64,000 nucleotides of DNA. It comes from Artemia franciscana (Eukaryota > Arthropoda > Branchiopoda > Anostraca > Artemiidae). Location: contig NC_088866.1 in the NCBI RefSeq assembly GCF_032884065.1, positions 46,411,833-46,475,832 of the forward strand. The letters run 5' to 3'. The notes below the pieces were generated by a model, which did no database searches, was not told where the DNA came from, and was given only the letters and a program-made list of their open reading frames with translations. Below, piece after piece: positions 33,925 through 46,923 of the stretch; position 1 is the stretch's first letter, and each line of letters opens with the position of its first letter. Both the position numbers and the translations under genes were made by a program.

Positions 33925-34845
33925 CTAATGTTGCTCCTTATTTTCAGATGAAAAACTTATTTTTTAAAAAAATTTAATTTCTGATTGTTTTTAAGTAATG
34001 CCAGAAAATCTGGCCCCACCTCCATGGAGAAATCCCCCCCAACGAAAATTGCCCCTGGAAGCTTTCCTCCCGACGGAAAATTCTCCCTTGGAAAACATCC
34101 AACAAAATATTTGCCCCCCACCACCCGAAAATGTATACCTACTTCAGAATAACAAATTATTTGTAAAAATGGGCAATTTTTATGACTTAAAATCCTTTCC
34201 CCTGGGGTTGTGGAGGGGAGGGGTCACGTTGTATCTAAAGGTATAGTCATTGGACATTTCAGCTATGATGAGCAAAAAGACTATCTCAAAATTTTGATCA
34301 GACGACTTTGGGAAAAAGGGCAGGGGAAGGGTCCAAGTTACCCTCCAATCTTTTTAGTCACTTAAAAAGGGCAGTATAACTTTAAATTTCCGTTCAAATG
34401 AGCCTTTTTTATGATATTCTAGGACCACTGAGTCGATATGATCACCCCTGGGAAAAAAAAACAAAACAAAAAACTAATAAACACGCAGTCATGATCTTTC
34501 TTTTGGCAAAAAATACAAAATTCAACATTTCTGCAGATAGGATTTTAAAACCATTACAGCAGGGTTCTTAATACACTGAATCTGATCGTGTGACTTTTGT
34601 TAAGATTTTAAACTTTTAGGGGCTGTTTCCCCCTTTTTCGAAAATCTGGTAAATTTTTTCAGGCTTGTAGCCTTTAATCGGTAAGACTAAATTTAATGAA
34701 ACTTATATATATTTATTCAGCATAATAAGCCAATTCTTTTGATATGTCTATTTGTATAAAAACTTCTTTTTTAGAGTTTTGGTTACTATTGAGCCGGGTT
34801 GCTCCTTACTTGCAGTTTGTTACCACGAACTATTTGGCTGGATCG
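33925..34845 (-). repeat. dispersed element with terminal palindrome, copy 1
   Basis: Same family as 40570 and 50870, in the opposite orientation. The terminal palindrome (CAGTTTGTTACCACGAACTA) lies at 34813-34832. Next to it come GGTTACTATTGAGCCGGGTT, GGGGCTGTTTCCCCC, ACCACTGAGTCGATATGATC and ACTATCTCAAAATTTTGATC. The far end near 33930 has TAATGTTGCTCCTTATTTTC. Sub-parts (CTATCTCAAAATTTT, GGGAAAAAGGGCAGGGG) match the 270-bp satellite unit, so the satellite probably arose from this element. No open frame. Confidence 0.65.
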
Positions 34846-34849
34846 AAAT

Positions 34850-35335
34850 TAAAGATAGTGACCTTGTTCAAGATTTTTGTAATGTGTAATACGTATTTCT
34901 CTAGGGTCAAAACCACCCCCAAAGTCCGGGGACAATAATACTAAAGTGTTTACATTAATAACTTACATATATGCTAAAACAGAAATGAGGCCATTTGTGT
35001 ACTTGGTCTTCCGGATACCTACGAGCTCGTGCTAGATGTAGGTTCCCAGGATTTTCTGAGGGAATACCCTGGAGATAAAACGCATAACAGGATAAGGTAA
35101 AAAGACACTCTCATTTTCCAGGTTATTTAAATGCTGTATCTGCAATGTCTCGGAACGATTTGGGGTATTCAGTTGAAACTTTCAGGGAATGTTTAGGGGG
35201 GTAGGGGAAGGGTAAAGTGAACGTTGAACTATGTCTTGGAAAAGGGAATATGGCTACATTAAATTAGACAATTTGCATCCTGGCTATTAATTAAAAGAAT
35301 CCTCATTAGAAATTTTTTAAAGGACAATAAAGAGT
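34850..35335. other. non-coding, nothing recognised
   Basis: Flank of the dispersed element; no supported feature. Confidence 0.35.
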
Positions 35336-35339
35336 CACA

Positions 35340-35530
35340 TTAAATGTAAGACGAGTAGAAATAATTCCTATAATAATTCAAACTTAAAGCGAGCAGAAAT
35401 TACTATCAGTGAATAAATGAAACCCAAAACGAGCAGAAATTATAACAGGTAGTTGTATCAAACGTGAAGGCAACTGATACGGTTAAAAGTGAATAAGCAA
35501 ACCCTAAAACGAGCAGAAATTAGAATAAAT
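35340..35530. repeat. AAACGAGCAGAAATTA subrepeat cluster
   Basis: Four copies of an AAACGAGCAGAAATTA-like motif at 35350, 35388, 35428 and 35508, with AGTGAATAAATGAAACCC spacers. Confidence 0.7.
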
Positions 35531-35534
35531 AGAA

Positions 35535-38480
35535 TTATTCTATTATTCTCTTGGTCTTCGGTTTAAATATGGCTCCATACGTTCCTTCGCCATACTCTAT
35601 ATGTTGAAAAGTTGTCTTTTGTTTATATTTAATTCTGATAAAAACTTTGCCTAAGTCATTAGTTACTCCAAAGTTTATCTAAACAAACGAACGAGGTCAT
35701 GTTTTATCGACTTTCCTCGGTGCCTAACAGACTAAATATCCATTTTTTTGCCAATAATTTTTTGTCATTAAACTTGGACTTTTCTTACATTGTTAAAAGT
35801 AAGTTTGGACCACACCCTTGCAAAAAAGACTTGGCATTATATCTAGATATGATGATCCATAGGTTGAAAAAAAGAAATTTATAAATGTAGATTATAGTGT
35901 AGACTTTATATAGCTTTCCAAGGGCTCCAAGATTTAGTGTTCCAAGATTATAGTCTTCCAAAAAATATTAACATAAAGGAAATGCCTGTTTATGGGTTTT
36001 ATTTATGAAGAAAACAAATTCCATTATCTCTTGAGATGGATTGGGATTGGTGGAGGCTAAAGACTAACCCAGGAAGTGGAACTATATTTTGAAATATATT
36101 TCAGATATTGTATTTTAATTTAGGGATTTCAAACTTTCTAGACTCAAACCTCGCTTTTATAAGCTATTTTATATAACCTCGGATTTATAAGCTATTAAAT
36201 AATTTTAGTTGTCATCGTAATTTTTTCTACTGCTATAATATGTGCCGATATTAGGCCAACTGTGAACGGCACTGCCTCAGTTGGCACTCAGGTGGCGTAT
36301 ATTTTTCTTCGTCATACCCAGTTTGAAGTTTTTATCTCAATCACCTCCTGTATGAATTCATTTACCACTTGTAATTTTTTTCAAATATCATACCAACCTA
36401 ACCTATTTTGTGATCAACTAAACCCCCACCTTACTTTTTACGATAATGTCTCTTATTTCTTTGACGCTGAAAGATTATTTTGAAGGTACATAACTTCTTT
36501 GAAAAAATAAAAATAAGTGAATGAGTCTTAGAAAAAGAAAAAGATAGACATGCCTCCTTTCTAAGATCTAGTCATCCAAACTCAACCTAGATTGTTTAGT
36601 ACTGAATGTCCCCACTTCCCTGGGGCTTTCTTATGACATGTCAAACCCGCTTGCGCTTGACATTCATATTTGTTTATATCTTTTACTATGTTATGCAATT
36701 CACGTTTAGTAAACGTGATTAAGAGAGATAAGAAATAAGCATATATAGTTTTGTATTATTTAGTAAAGCAGATAATGTTTTGAAAAGATATAAATTGTAA
36801 AGATGCAGTGGAATAAAATCTTAATGCAGTGAATTTCCATGAATTTCGAAAATAGTAAATTCAGCTGTACAGCTAAATAATTACACCGTTATTTATTTAG
36901 TAGATCGCGGGGTAAATTTTGGCTTACCATTGAAAATGTTTGGTGAAAAGTTATCAGTAAGGTAAATCATCTTCTAGATAAGCTTTTCAGTTTAGTATAG
37001 TCGGTTATCTATTAATTCTTATAATTGGAAAGAGTACGGTATGATTTAAAGATTAATACAAATGCCGTACAGAAGAGGGTTTGAGAGGAAGAAGAGGGTT
37101 TGAGAGGAAGAAAATGTAACACCACTTTTATTTGTCAGTCTTTATTGACTTTGCGATCTCTTGTGTGCTCCTACTTTTGCCAATTTTTTGGGAGCTTAAA
37201 AAAAAAGAAGTTATTCCTACGGAAGTGAAGAGTGAAGATGAAGCTAAAATAGAACGAAAATGTTGCTGCTATTATAACGCAAATAACGCAAGATATATCA
37301 ACAGAGTAGCTTAAACAAACTGACCCGTCATATTTTCCAAATTTATAGAAATTCAAGTTCGCTTCTGCTACTCAAATCAGGTTAAGTGCCAACAGAGAAC
37401 TAGTACAAATATTTTTTCATTCCCAGGAACCAGGACATAATTACCCAAATTTTACTCAAATATGAATAAATTTTTTAGTAACTCATTTTAAAGAGTTAAA
37501 AAAAGCACAGTTCCAAGGACGGATCCTTGGGGTGTTTCAATTTCAATACACAGCTTTGAAGACAGATTATTATTAATATACATGCAGCGAAATTGAACAG
37601 AGTCAAAATTGAATTTAAACTCCTCTCTATATTACCCCTTAATTATTTAAAATACCTCTTTTTAATTTTTGTATTGAAAAATTCCTCTTTTTTATTTCCA
37701 CCAGCAATCATAAATAACAACAGAAATTTCCCCTGGATTTCTGAAAATACACTCCCCCAACTTTCATGAATTGATGTCATCAATTTTTTTGAAATCACTA
37801 TGTGGCACAAATATATGACCCAAATGGGACGTCAAGAAGCATCAGTTTTTTTTGCGCTTTGATCTCATGTTCTCCAAAATGAATTTAACCAGCACTTACA
37901 GCAGCTGATGAATTGATGGCATTTCTTCTGTTTTTGCTTGTTTTAATCGGTTTTTTCGATCTGAATAAAATTATCCTTGCTCAGCTATTTATTACGGGCT
38001 GCTCTCCCATTGTGGTTTAACGTATTAGACATGACGTCGTACGCAAGCAATTTCAAGTCTTTACTTTATTATTATGAGCACTATTCACACTGTCAAACTT
38101 TTGCCGCAGGAAGTCGCTGCACAGCACGAGTCGTTTGAGTTCAATGTTCGTGAACATCACAATAATTTAGTTGTCTGTGGTTGCATATTGACTTTGGATA
38201 GTTAAGATCCTAGTTTTGTCGCAGACAAAAACACAGCTTTTTTTTTACCAAGTATTTAAGGAAATGAAAAAAAAAAACATGAGAAAAAGTGTAGCAGATT
38301 ACACGCGTAGCATCTATTCAAGGTCAAATGGTGCCGAAGAAAAAGAGAAAAACCTTGATGTCTACTTTTACAATTGGCTAAAATTTGATAAACATGGAGT
38401 TCTTATATCGAAAAGTGCAAAATCTCATCTCCACATCGTAAGTTCATGTTTCGTAAGTTCAATTCGCACAGCTTTTCGTA
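35535..38480. other. non-coding, nothing recognised
   Basis: AT-rich DNA. A short exact duplication (GAAGAGGGTTTGAGAGGAA) occurs at about 37073-37110. No supported gene or RNA. Confidence 0.4.
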
Positions 38481-38484
38481 TAAA

Positions 38485-39080
38485 GCATTAGTGAAGCCTA
38501 TTGTTTAGCATTGCCTTAGTATACGGTATCTGCTAAACCGTCCTGACAAGCTGAAAGTGGAATCCATACTAAGGCGCACAATAAGGATAGGTCAGCATAT
38601 GAACCTTTCAGCTGGCGCATGCGTAGTTTACACCTTGTAAGTCTACGGTTTCGTACGGCTGGGGCTCATTTGATGAATGTGTTCGCAATAGTCCACCAAA
38701 CTGATAGTGTGGAACCGAGTATGCTCTTCTGATTTCCGTATTACAGAGTTACTAGGTAATACCCTGACAAGTTATATCCCACAATAGTGAGTTGAAGAAT
38801 CAGGTCGAGCAGTTTCATGTTTAGGGTTGTATCTGCTGGAACCGTGTTGGACATGTTCTGAAGACTTTTGCAAAATTTAATAGCTCAGTATCAAGTACTG
38901 ACTCTGAATACAAATCTGAGGATGCCAGGTCTAGTCCTAAAGCATGATGTGTTTATTTGTATTTGTTGTATAAGTATTTGGCTGTGTTAGTAACTCACCT
39001 TGATTTATTATTTATATTTGTGCACGAGAAGCAAAAGTTTTCTCGTTTTGGTAATAAGATATAAATAAATGAATTATTCA
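38485..39080 (+). pseudogene. LINE-like 3' fragment with A/T-rich tail
   Basis: Frames around 38490-38640 read VKPIV, then RYLLNRPDKLKVESILRRT and IRIGQHMNL, resembling the region after the reverse transcriptase in non-LTR retrotransposons (a hydrophobic stretch, then K-x-E-x-I-x-R-R). Stops and frameshifts interrupt it. The segment ends in GTAATAAGATATAAATAAAT near 39075, which looks like a LINE tail. It differs from the (TAG)n-tailed family. Moderate to low confidence. Confidence 0.4.
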
Positions 39081-39239
39081 CATTAATGCCCCCCAAAATT
39101 ATTAGCATTATTCCCTAATTAAAACAAGCTAAGACGCCAATTAAGATTGCTAAAGTAATTAAGGTTGGTTTTAATATGGTCATCAATATGTTTTGTTTGA
39201 ATCAACGCTGAAGTCGTTCCTCATATACAGTTAAAGTAA

Positions 39240-39665
39240 ACTACTACTACTACTACTACTACTAATAACTCACTGCAGCACAAAGCCGCCTGAGGCCAAC
39301 ACGGTTACGCACGCTCCTCCTCCAGTCTAATATATTCAAGGCCCCCTCTTTACACCTTCCCAGGAAGTTCCCATTTCCTTTAAAACTTTATTTATGACAT
39401 CCTACCACCCCAGATGAGGACGACCTGCTTTCCGTGTAGCCCCAGGTGGTTAGCCAAAAAGGACTATCTTCGGCAATCTGTCCTCCTTCCTTCGCAGAAC
39501 ATGGCCTAGCCATCTCAACCTTTTCCTTCATTATAGCCCTAGAAAGTGGGATTGAACCACATTTTTCGTGCAACCTACTGTTTGAAATACGGTCAATCAG
39601 CCAGGTACCGAGAAAAATATAGACGAAATATAGACAAGAACAAATACTTAAGGGAGAGAGTGTTT
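39240..39665 (-). pseudogene. LINE 3' end with (TAG)n tail, copy 2
   Basis: The minus strand reads GTWLIDRISNSRLHEKCGSI, PLSRAIMKEK, then in another frame RWLGHVLR-like residues and ATRKAGRP. It ends with the same LRRLCAAVSY-stop and a (TAG)n tail (ACT repeats at 39240-39262 on the plus strand). One frameshift lies after MKEK, and stops occur in the LGW part. Same family and same end as at 45375. Confidence 0.7.
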
Positions 39666-39689
39666 TGGCAGTCATTTATTTATCTTTGA

Positions 39690-40250
39690 ACATCATGACA
39701 AATAAAGTATTGTCTCTAGTATTTCACAACTGGTTCCATCCGGATCATAAATTTGGACTGTGTGCTATGTTGATGTCGCTAATGTTGATGCTGCCATGCT
39801 TCAAATTGGTTTGACCATCTTAAAACAGGTATTTTTGATCAATTTGTGCTTGAAATACTTGGACCTCTCTATAATTACTAAATGCCCTGCAGGTACAATA
39901 TATTAGAAATAGTATATAGCCTATTTGAAAATAAGTTTTCCCGACATAAAATTAACAGTTTCTCTCAAATGTAATTTCGACCTAGCTTATAGTCAGAATA
40001 AAAGTTGTGGAACCAAAGATAAAACAAATCTTCTTTTAACAGCTAGAACTTCTGAAATTTTAAGTCATGTATCCATCTCCGAACGAGCATTAAGTGAGGT
40101 AAATTTATGCAAGTTCGTGAGAACTACCTCACCTGAGCTTGCAGAGAAAGTAAACTGTAGTTCTTTCCAGAGATTAATTTAAAAAACTTTTTCCCATAAG
40201 AGGTATTTCAAAGAGAAGTAAAACGCTATATTAAGCTATAGCTAAGTATA
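39690..40250. other. non-coding, possible micro-exon
   Basis: A 57-base segment at 40042-40098 is bounded by TCTTCTTTTAACAG and GAG|GTAAAT and is open (RTSEILSHVSISERALSE). This is weak evidence for an exon. The remainder is AT-rich with no feature. Confidence 0.25.
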
Positions 40251-40254
40251 ATTG

Positions 40255-40390
40255 AAGTCAAGCAAGAATTCGAACTTAAAACAAACAGAAACCAATATCA
40301 TTAAAAAAATAAGGCCCAAAATGAACAGCAATTATAATAGATAATCAAGGCAAGCTTAAAACTAATAGAAATTATCACAAAGAGGAGCAG
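40255..40390. repeat. AAACRAACAGAAATTA subrepeat cluster
   Basis: Four diverged copies of the AAACGAACAGAAATTA motif with TAATAGATAATCAA-type spacers. It directly precedes the next dispersed element copy. Confidence 0.6.
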
Positions 40391-40569
40391 GACTAACGCC
40401 CCCCCCCTAGGGCTTCTAAATGTAATAATGTCATTTACGCTTTACTGAAAGCACTTTCTGAACAGCGATTCGTTATTGGTCATAGTATAAACAACAACAA
40501 CAAAAATAGAAAGAGCATCATCATGATAACCAATATTACTGAAAGTAGACCTATGGCTTATAAATCAAA

Positions 40570-41640
40570 CAGTTCGTGATAACGAACGGTAGTAAGGAGT
40601 GACCCGGCTCAATAGCAACCGAAACTCTAAAAAAACGAGAAGAATCGTATTTTATTGGTGATTTTAAATATGCAACTGCCATAACTTTAGTTTTACCCAT
40701 CAAAAGTTATGAGCCTGAGAAAATTTGCTTTATTATCGAAAAAAAGGAGGAAACACCCCCTAAAAGTCATAGAATCTTAATGAAAATCACTTAATCAGAA
40801 TTAGCGTATTATAGAACCCTTTTGTAGAGGTTTCAAGTTCCTCTCTGCAAAAATGTGAAATTTTGAAGTTTTTGCCATAAAAAAGATCACCGATGCTTGC
40901 TTATTTGTTTTTAGTTTTTTGTTTGTTTTTTTCCCAGGGGTAATCGCATCGACCCATTGGTCCTAAAATGTCCAAAAGATTGGAGAGCACCTTCCCCCCC
41001 CGCTCTTTCTCCCAAAGTCGTCTGACCAAATTTTGAAGATAACCATTTTGGTCATCATAGTCTAAAGGCCCAATTGCTATACCTTTGGATATAACATACC
41101 CCCTCTCCCCCAACACCTAGGGTAAGGTTTTTTAAGTCATACTATTTGGCCATTTTGCACATAGTATTTATTTATGTGAAGTATCTATACATTTTAGGGT
41201 GGAGGGGGGCTAATGTTTTGCTGTTTTGTTTTCAAGGGGAAATTTTCTATGGGGAGGGAAGTTCTTAAAGGGTGAACTTGTCAGAGAAAATTATACACTG
41301 GGGGAAATAGCCACAATTTCTATACAAAATTCTTTTTAAATGTCTTGCTTTATCTTTTCCGTCACAATTTGATGAGTGGAGTTGTAAAGGGTAAATGTCA
41401 GGGTAAATTTTCATTAGGATTGAATTGTTTACAGAATATTTCCGTGGGCTTGGGGACTTCTCCGTTGAAGGGGGGCCAGAAATCCTGGCATTACTTATAA
41501 GCGATCAGAAATAAAATTTAAAAAAGTAGTTTTTTTCAACTGAAAGTAAGGAGTAACATCAAAATTTAAAACGAACAGAAATTACTACGTGTATGAAGGG
41601 GATTGCCCCCTATTCAACACTTAGCTCTCTACGTTAAAGT
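40570..41640 (+). repeat. dispersed element with terminal palindrome, copy 2
   Basis: The most complete copy. It starts with the palindrome CAGTTCGTGATAACGAACGG, then TAGTAAGGAGTGACCCGGCT, AACCGAAACTCTAAAAA, GGAGGAAACACCCCCTAAAA, GGTAATCGCATCGACCCATT and CCAAAGTCGTCTGACC. It ends near 41560-41640 with GAAAGTAAGGAGTAACATCA and AAACGAACAGAAATTACTAC. It is about 1.07 kb with no coding capacity, so non-autonomous. The element class is unknown. Confidence 0.7.
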
Positions 41641-41644
41641 TTGA

Positions 41645-44050
41645 ATTTGTCCCAATTCTTTAAGAACGACTCCTGAAACACAAGGGTCGTTTAATTAGAG
41701 TAATACGAAAATTTTTTAAAAGAACAAAATGCTTTACTGTAAAATTTTTTGTAGGGGGGGGTATTTTTTCTTAATACAAGCCAAAACTAATAAATATTCC
41801 TAGTATTTACCTCAAATGAGGCCAAAAACTTTTATCGTCCCATAAATCTTCTAGTAAACGAATTTAGAGATTTACTATATAATTAATAGAGAGACAGAGA
41901 CAAACAAATTTATTGAAATAATAACCCTTACATCATCTGTGAACAAGCATCGGGGGAACCCATCGTGGTGTATAAAATATTTTTTTTATCCTTATAATCT
42001 ACTAATATATATCCACACTTCATCTATAAATCAAAAATCATAAAACAAAAAAAAATCTATTTCATTCCCAGATGGTAACATTTCAACTTAATCATGAACT
42101 GGCTAACATTTTCTGCTACCTTTGTACCTTCCGGGAGAGAACCAAAAATTAACATCCTCGCTGAGTACTCCAAGCCTCCAACACTATCCAATAAGAAAGC
42201 CTAGTTTTATAATAAGGATAAAAAGAGTTAGACTTCAAAATTTCTCAAAACCACACCGGTGAATAACAACAATTCTTAAGGCAGGACGGACTCTCAAGGA
42301 GTCTTCCTCTACCTCCCATGCTAAACACTTGGAGTTTGCCTCACGTTCCTGACTGAGTGATCTCGGCAGTTTTTATTTTAACAAATAGAAAAAAATAATG
42401 GTGAATATTTTGATCTAATCAAGTCTTAAAGCAGACAATTATTTTTTTTTTTAGAATTCTAAAGTAATTATAAAACCGGCTTCGGGTTTGCATTCTAGAT
42501 TGCTATACTTGACATTGTTGTTGTTGGGTATCAGAAAGCAGAGCAAAAAATATTCTATTCAACAATCAGAAACTTATTTCTATAATATATACTTGCTGGC
42601 TGCAGTCCCTTCAAATACTTTACATATTTGTGTTCCGAAGTCAAAAACTCCCCCCAAAAGACTAGATGCAGCTGTTATCGGAGCGCGTGAGAATACATGA
42701 ATTAGACCAAGGGACTAACGACTCGGATTGTTCTTGAGCGGTTCAGTGAAGTATTAGTTAGTTGTAACCACTATTACCAGAAATAGTCGACGGAAGGTTG
42801 CCAAGAAGTATGGAGATACGGGAACCGTTTATATGAATCGAATTATGCTAGGTGTAGGTAGTTGTCATGTGTAATTACTGTCTTATCCGAATACAAATTC
42901 AGATATACAAATACACAAGCAGCACTCAAGCTTTAGAATTTTTTTATTGACCCGTATAGATAAATAAAATAAAGTAAATTGGTCACTTGGCTGAAAGAAA
43001 TTATTTAAATTTTATTTGTGTAAATAACCCGAAAACATGTACTTTTTATTTGTAATTTCCACAAGTTTTTTTTGCCGCACCCTGGCAAAAAATGATGACC
43101 AGACATCAGGCACACACGCAGGGGAGGGTTTCACCCCCCCTCAAATTCTGGAAAATACTTAATTTTCCCTGGGAAATGTTCAGTTTTCCCGTGTTTTCCT
43201 GGTATTTCTTGCGTAAGAGTTGACCCCCCCCCCCCACAAAAAATCTCCTCGAATAATAGTTCCTTTGAAAATAAATCTTCCTATTTACTTGCCAAATTAC
43301 GAAGAATAACAATGCAATAATCGTAATTTTGAGCGAGAAACCCCTTGAGTTCAACCTTCTCATATTTGTTTAGTGGAAGCGGCGAAGAAAACTGATAACT
43401 TTATCTTTGACTGATTTGCCGCATCTGAAAAAGAATTGACTAGGGAGTAAAATGCCTGGACTTAGGCTAGGCCTTAAGCCGAACTGACCAGCCATGACAA
43501 AAATACAACAAAGAGAGGTAAAACTCAATAAAAAGACAACAAACGAGACTGCGGCCAATAGAGAGAAAAGATAAAAGACTATAACAATGCGGAATTTCGC
43601 CTGTATGCAAACTAGGCGTCCTCGGCACAAGAAAAACAAAGATAAAAAGAAAAAAAAGCACTAAACCACAAACAAATAAAACCACCGCCAAATATTAATA
43701 AATACAATTGTCGCAACTGATCCACGTAGGGAAAAGAACTTATTAGAGTTACTTCAATGAGAACGTCGAAGTGTTACCTCTCTTCCGTGAAAAACAATTC
43801 AAACATTGATAAATAGCTAGCTGATATTCTCTTAACTTGTAAACATTTAAAATTTTTAGTTTAGTAAAGCAACTCACAGTACTATTTTCAAATCTCACAC
43901 AAATAAATTTATACCCTTTCAGTTCACATTAGGTACCTCTCAGTTCACATTTCAGTACCACATATATATTCACATTAGGTACCTCTAACTCTATGACTAC
44001 CTAATGTTATTCACTTTGCAAAATCAAAACCACGTCAATCCTGGCAAAAA
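41645..44050. other. non-coding, nothing recognised
   Basis: AT-rich sequence with C runs near 43135 and 43226. Several ORFs of 70-90 codons lack recognisable domains. GGTACCTCTCAGTTCACATT-type short duplications occur near 43920-43985. Confidence 0.4.
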
Positions 44051-44052
44051 GT

Positions 44053-44053
<1 letters not shown>

Positions 44054-44103
<50 letters not shown>
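44054..44103. repeat. poly(T) run of about 50
   Basis: An uninterrupted T run. It could be the poly(A) of a retroposed copy on the minus strand, but no retroposon sequence is recognised upstream of it. The exact length is uncertain in any assembly. Confidence 0.9.
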
Positions 44104-44104
<1 letters not shown>

Positions 44105-44107
<3 letters not shown>

Positions 44108-45365
44108 AGAAACTAGATGTGTGAAAGGTATGATAATATTTAGCAAATCTTAATACCAGTAGGAAGAGAAAGATGTATTTTGAGAGGTGAATATCGTGTC
44201 GTCCACCCAAAAATCTGTCTTAAGGACCTTCTGCCGAATAAACTGGTGAAAGCCCATAAGAACCTTAACATTTGCATGTCATACAAGTACTCAGAAATCA
44301 TTTTTTTCATTGGAAGAGAAGGGGAGTAATAAAAATGATCAAGAGTACTTAATACAAAAAAATTAAATTTTTGAAATAAATTAAATTTGAAATCTTTCTA
44401 ATTGGAAGGTTTAATGTGACCAGGCAATGACCATGTTTTTGGAAAATTTTTTATATTTGTAAGGGAGGGGTGCCGCCGTGGCGGGTACTACACAATTTTC
44501 GTTATATATATGTAAATAAATATACTAAGACGGCAAAAATACTGTCATACACATTTCCCTTCTCAATTAGGAGCATGGTGTCTAGATAACATGTCTAATG
44601 CATTCTGGATAATCTAGCTACAAAAACCACACAGTATCAAGAGTATCAAATTACCTTAAAGCTGTGAAAGATGTACATCTCATTTTTTTTCTTAGTGACT
44701 TGCCGAAGCTATTTTCCAGACGAATAATCAGGTTGAGTAGATTTTTCCTTTGACCTTGTAATTGTATTCGTTAATGTTCTTACAATTATCATTTAAGAAC
44801 CGTATCCTAGAATTTTGCTTGCGAGAGATATATCCTTACAAGTAAAAGCCTGTGAAGATGTTAGGATGAAGAGACGTCACTAGCTCTTTTTAAAGTGTGG
44901 TACTGTTGTTAACCCCCTTCATATTTTGACCTCTTTTAGATCCCCTTCAGTTCTTGTTTATAATACTATTTTGCTTCAAAATACAATGATGGAATAATAT
45001 TTAGTAATTTAAATAATTTACAAAATACTTTTTTAAGGGAATGAGACTGGGCTGAGAGAGAAAAAAATTCTTTGCTTTCCTTGAATAGCACTTCATTCTC
45101 ATCTACCATCGAAAACAAATTTAGTGGAACAAAAAATGAAGAGATTTATTAAAAGCTCATATAATCTATCCCACTAAAAAAAAATTTTTTTCAATGCGAG
45201 TTAAAACTAATAAATTTGTTTAGTATTTACCTTAACAATGCAAAAGATTTCTGTCACCCATTAGAGGCTTCTAATAAATAAATTTGATTATTATGATATT
45301 TTACTAATAGACATTTTTTTTTATTATTCAGTTAATAAAACATAAATGATGAATGAATTACATTT
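44105..45365. other. non-coding, nothing recognised
   Basis: AT-rich sequence; no gene, RNA or repeat that I can support. Confidence 0.4.
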
Positions 45366-45374
45366 ATCAATACC

Positions 45375-45736
45375 CGGCTGACTGACCGTATTTCAAACAG
45401 TAGGTTGTACGAAAAGTGTGGTTCAATCCCGCTTTCTGGGGCTATAATGAAAGAAAGGTTGAGATGGCTAGGCCACGTTCTACGGATGAAGGATGACAGA
45501 TTACCGAAGATTGTCCTTTTTGGCCAACCGTCTGGGGCTACACGGAAAGCAGGTCGTCCTTGTTTGGGTTGAGAGGATGTCATAAATAAAGATTTAAAGG
45601 AAATGGGAACTTCCTGGGAGGGTGTAAAGAGGGAGGCTTTAAATAGATTAGGTTGGAGGAGGAGCGTGCGTAGCTGTGTTGGCCTCAGATGGCTTTGTGC
45701 TGCAGTGAGTTATTAGTAGTAGTAGTAGTAGTTATT
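45375..45736 (+). pseudogene. LINE 3' end with (TAG)n tail, copy 3
   Basis: Reads RLTDRISNSRLYEKCG, then RLRWLGHVLRMKDDRLPKIV, LFGQPSGATRKAGRP, KEMGTSWEGVKREALNRLGW and RRSVRSCVGLRWLCAAVSY, with a stop at 45714-45716 and (TAG)n right after. RxRWLGHVLRM is a hallmark of the region after the reverse transcriptase in several arthropod LINE families. One in-frame TGA (45570-45572, where W is expected) disables it. The copy is 5'-truncated. The clade cannot be set without the RT domain. Confidence 0.75.
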
Positions 45737-45739
45737 AAT

Positions 45740-46140
45740 GGTTAGGAGCTGACAATGTCACTTTTAAAGGATTCTATACAAGCTCCTGTCTATACGGAGT
45801 CTAATAATCACTAAAACGTGAGATAAGTTAAGCAAAATATATATGCGCGTTGTTTTGTCCATTGCTTATTGAATCGTATCTACAAAAAAGGTGTAAAATC
45901 TAGTAATCTATTGTGCTCAAATATATAAAAAACTTCAGAAACCTTAAAAAAGAAAAGTTTTTTGAGCGCAACCAGTTATATAATGTCAGAAGGAAGGCCA
46001 AAAAATTAAAATTTTCATTTATCAAAAATGATGATTTTCTATTTTGACAAGTGATTGCAACAATTCAAAAACCTTAAAAAAGAAAACCGAAAGGTTAAAG
46101 CTTAGTTCATATTAATTAAAATTAAAGCCAAGGGCTGGTA
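45740..46140. other. non-coding, nothing recognised
   Basis: AT-rich. An AACTTCAGAAACCTTAAAAA / AATTCAAAAACCTTAAAAAA pair occurs near 45932 and 46066, about 135 bases apart, perhaps a decayed tandem repeat. Confidence 0.35.
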
Positions 46141-46179
46141 AGTTTGCTATATAGAGGTTTCAGACAAGGCGGATGTAAT

Positions 46180-46450
46180 GGTTTACTTTGTTAAGTAAAC
46201 CATTTTTGTTAAGATTCTATGACTTTTAGGGGATGTTTCCCCCTATTTTCTAAAATAAGGCAGACTTTCTCAGGCTCGTAACTTTTGATGGATAAGGCTA
46301 AACTGGATGAAACTTATATATTTTAAATCAGCATTAAAATTCAATTGTTTTGATGTAACTATTGGTATCAAAATTCTGTTTCTTAGAGTTTCGGTTACTA
46401 TTGAGCCGGGTCACTCCTTAGACTACTACAGTTCGTTACCACGAACTGTT
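46180..46450 (-). repeat. dispersed element with terminal palindrome, copy 3
   Basis: A truncated copy with the end palindrome CAGTTCGTTACCACGAACTG (perfect 8-base arms) at 46429-46448. Inward it has GGTTACTATTGAGCCGGGTC, AACTTTTGATGGATAAGGCT and GGGGATGTTTCCCCC. It stops near 46180, so only ~270 bases remain. Confidence 0.7.
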
Positions 46451-46454
46451 TGAA

Positions 46455-46915
46455 ACAACTAAGAGAATTTAAATTAAGAAGAATACTTATTACAAACAAT
46501 GCTAGTAATACAGAAGTAGGCCTAAATAGCTGGTTTGGCCTGCTTGAAACATTTCCAAGTTCCTAATCAAAGTTTCAGGGGTATGGGTCAAATAATAGCC
46601 CCTGCCTTTCATCCTAGGCAAATCGAAGCCTATTTATCATAAATAAATGAAAAAAATGAGTGTTCATCCAATTTATGTGCCCTAAACTTAATACTATTAT
46701 GTCAAAATTTGAATTCATTTAAGTCAAGAAAATTTCTACCTATTTTCAGAATAACTTCTAGTTTTACTCACCCCCCCCCCCCTAATGCCAGTACATGTAA
46801 TAAATTAATAAAATATGTAGATAATATAGGGAACAGTTCAGTTTATTTTTCAGGGGGGCTAATATATTGGAATGAAGTGCAAATTTTTCCTTTTTCAGTT
46901 ATTTTCAATAAAAAT
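46455..46915. other. non-coding, nothing recognised
   Basis: AT-rich link with a C run near 46771. No supported feature. Confidence 0.35.
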
Positions 46916-46923
46916 ACAAAAAG

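Noticed and set aside
44054..44103. Poly(T) as proof of a processed pseudogene
   Set aside because: No recognisable mRNA-like sequence lies next to it on the minus strand.
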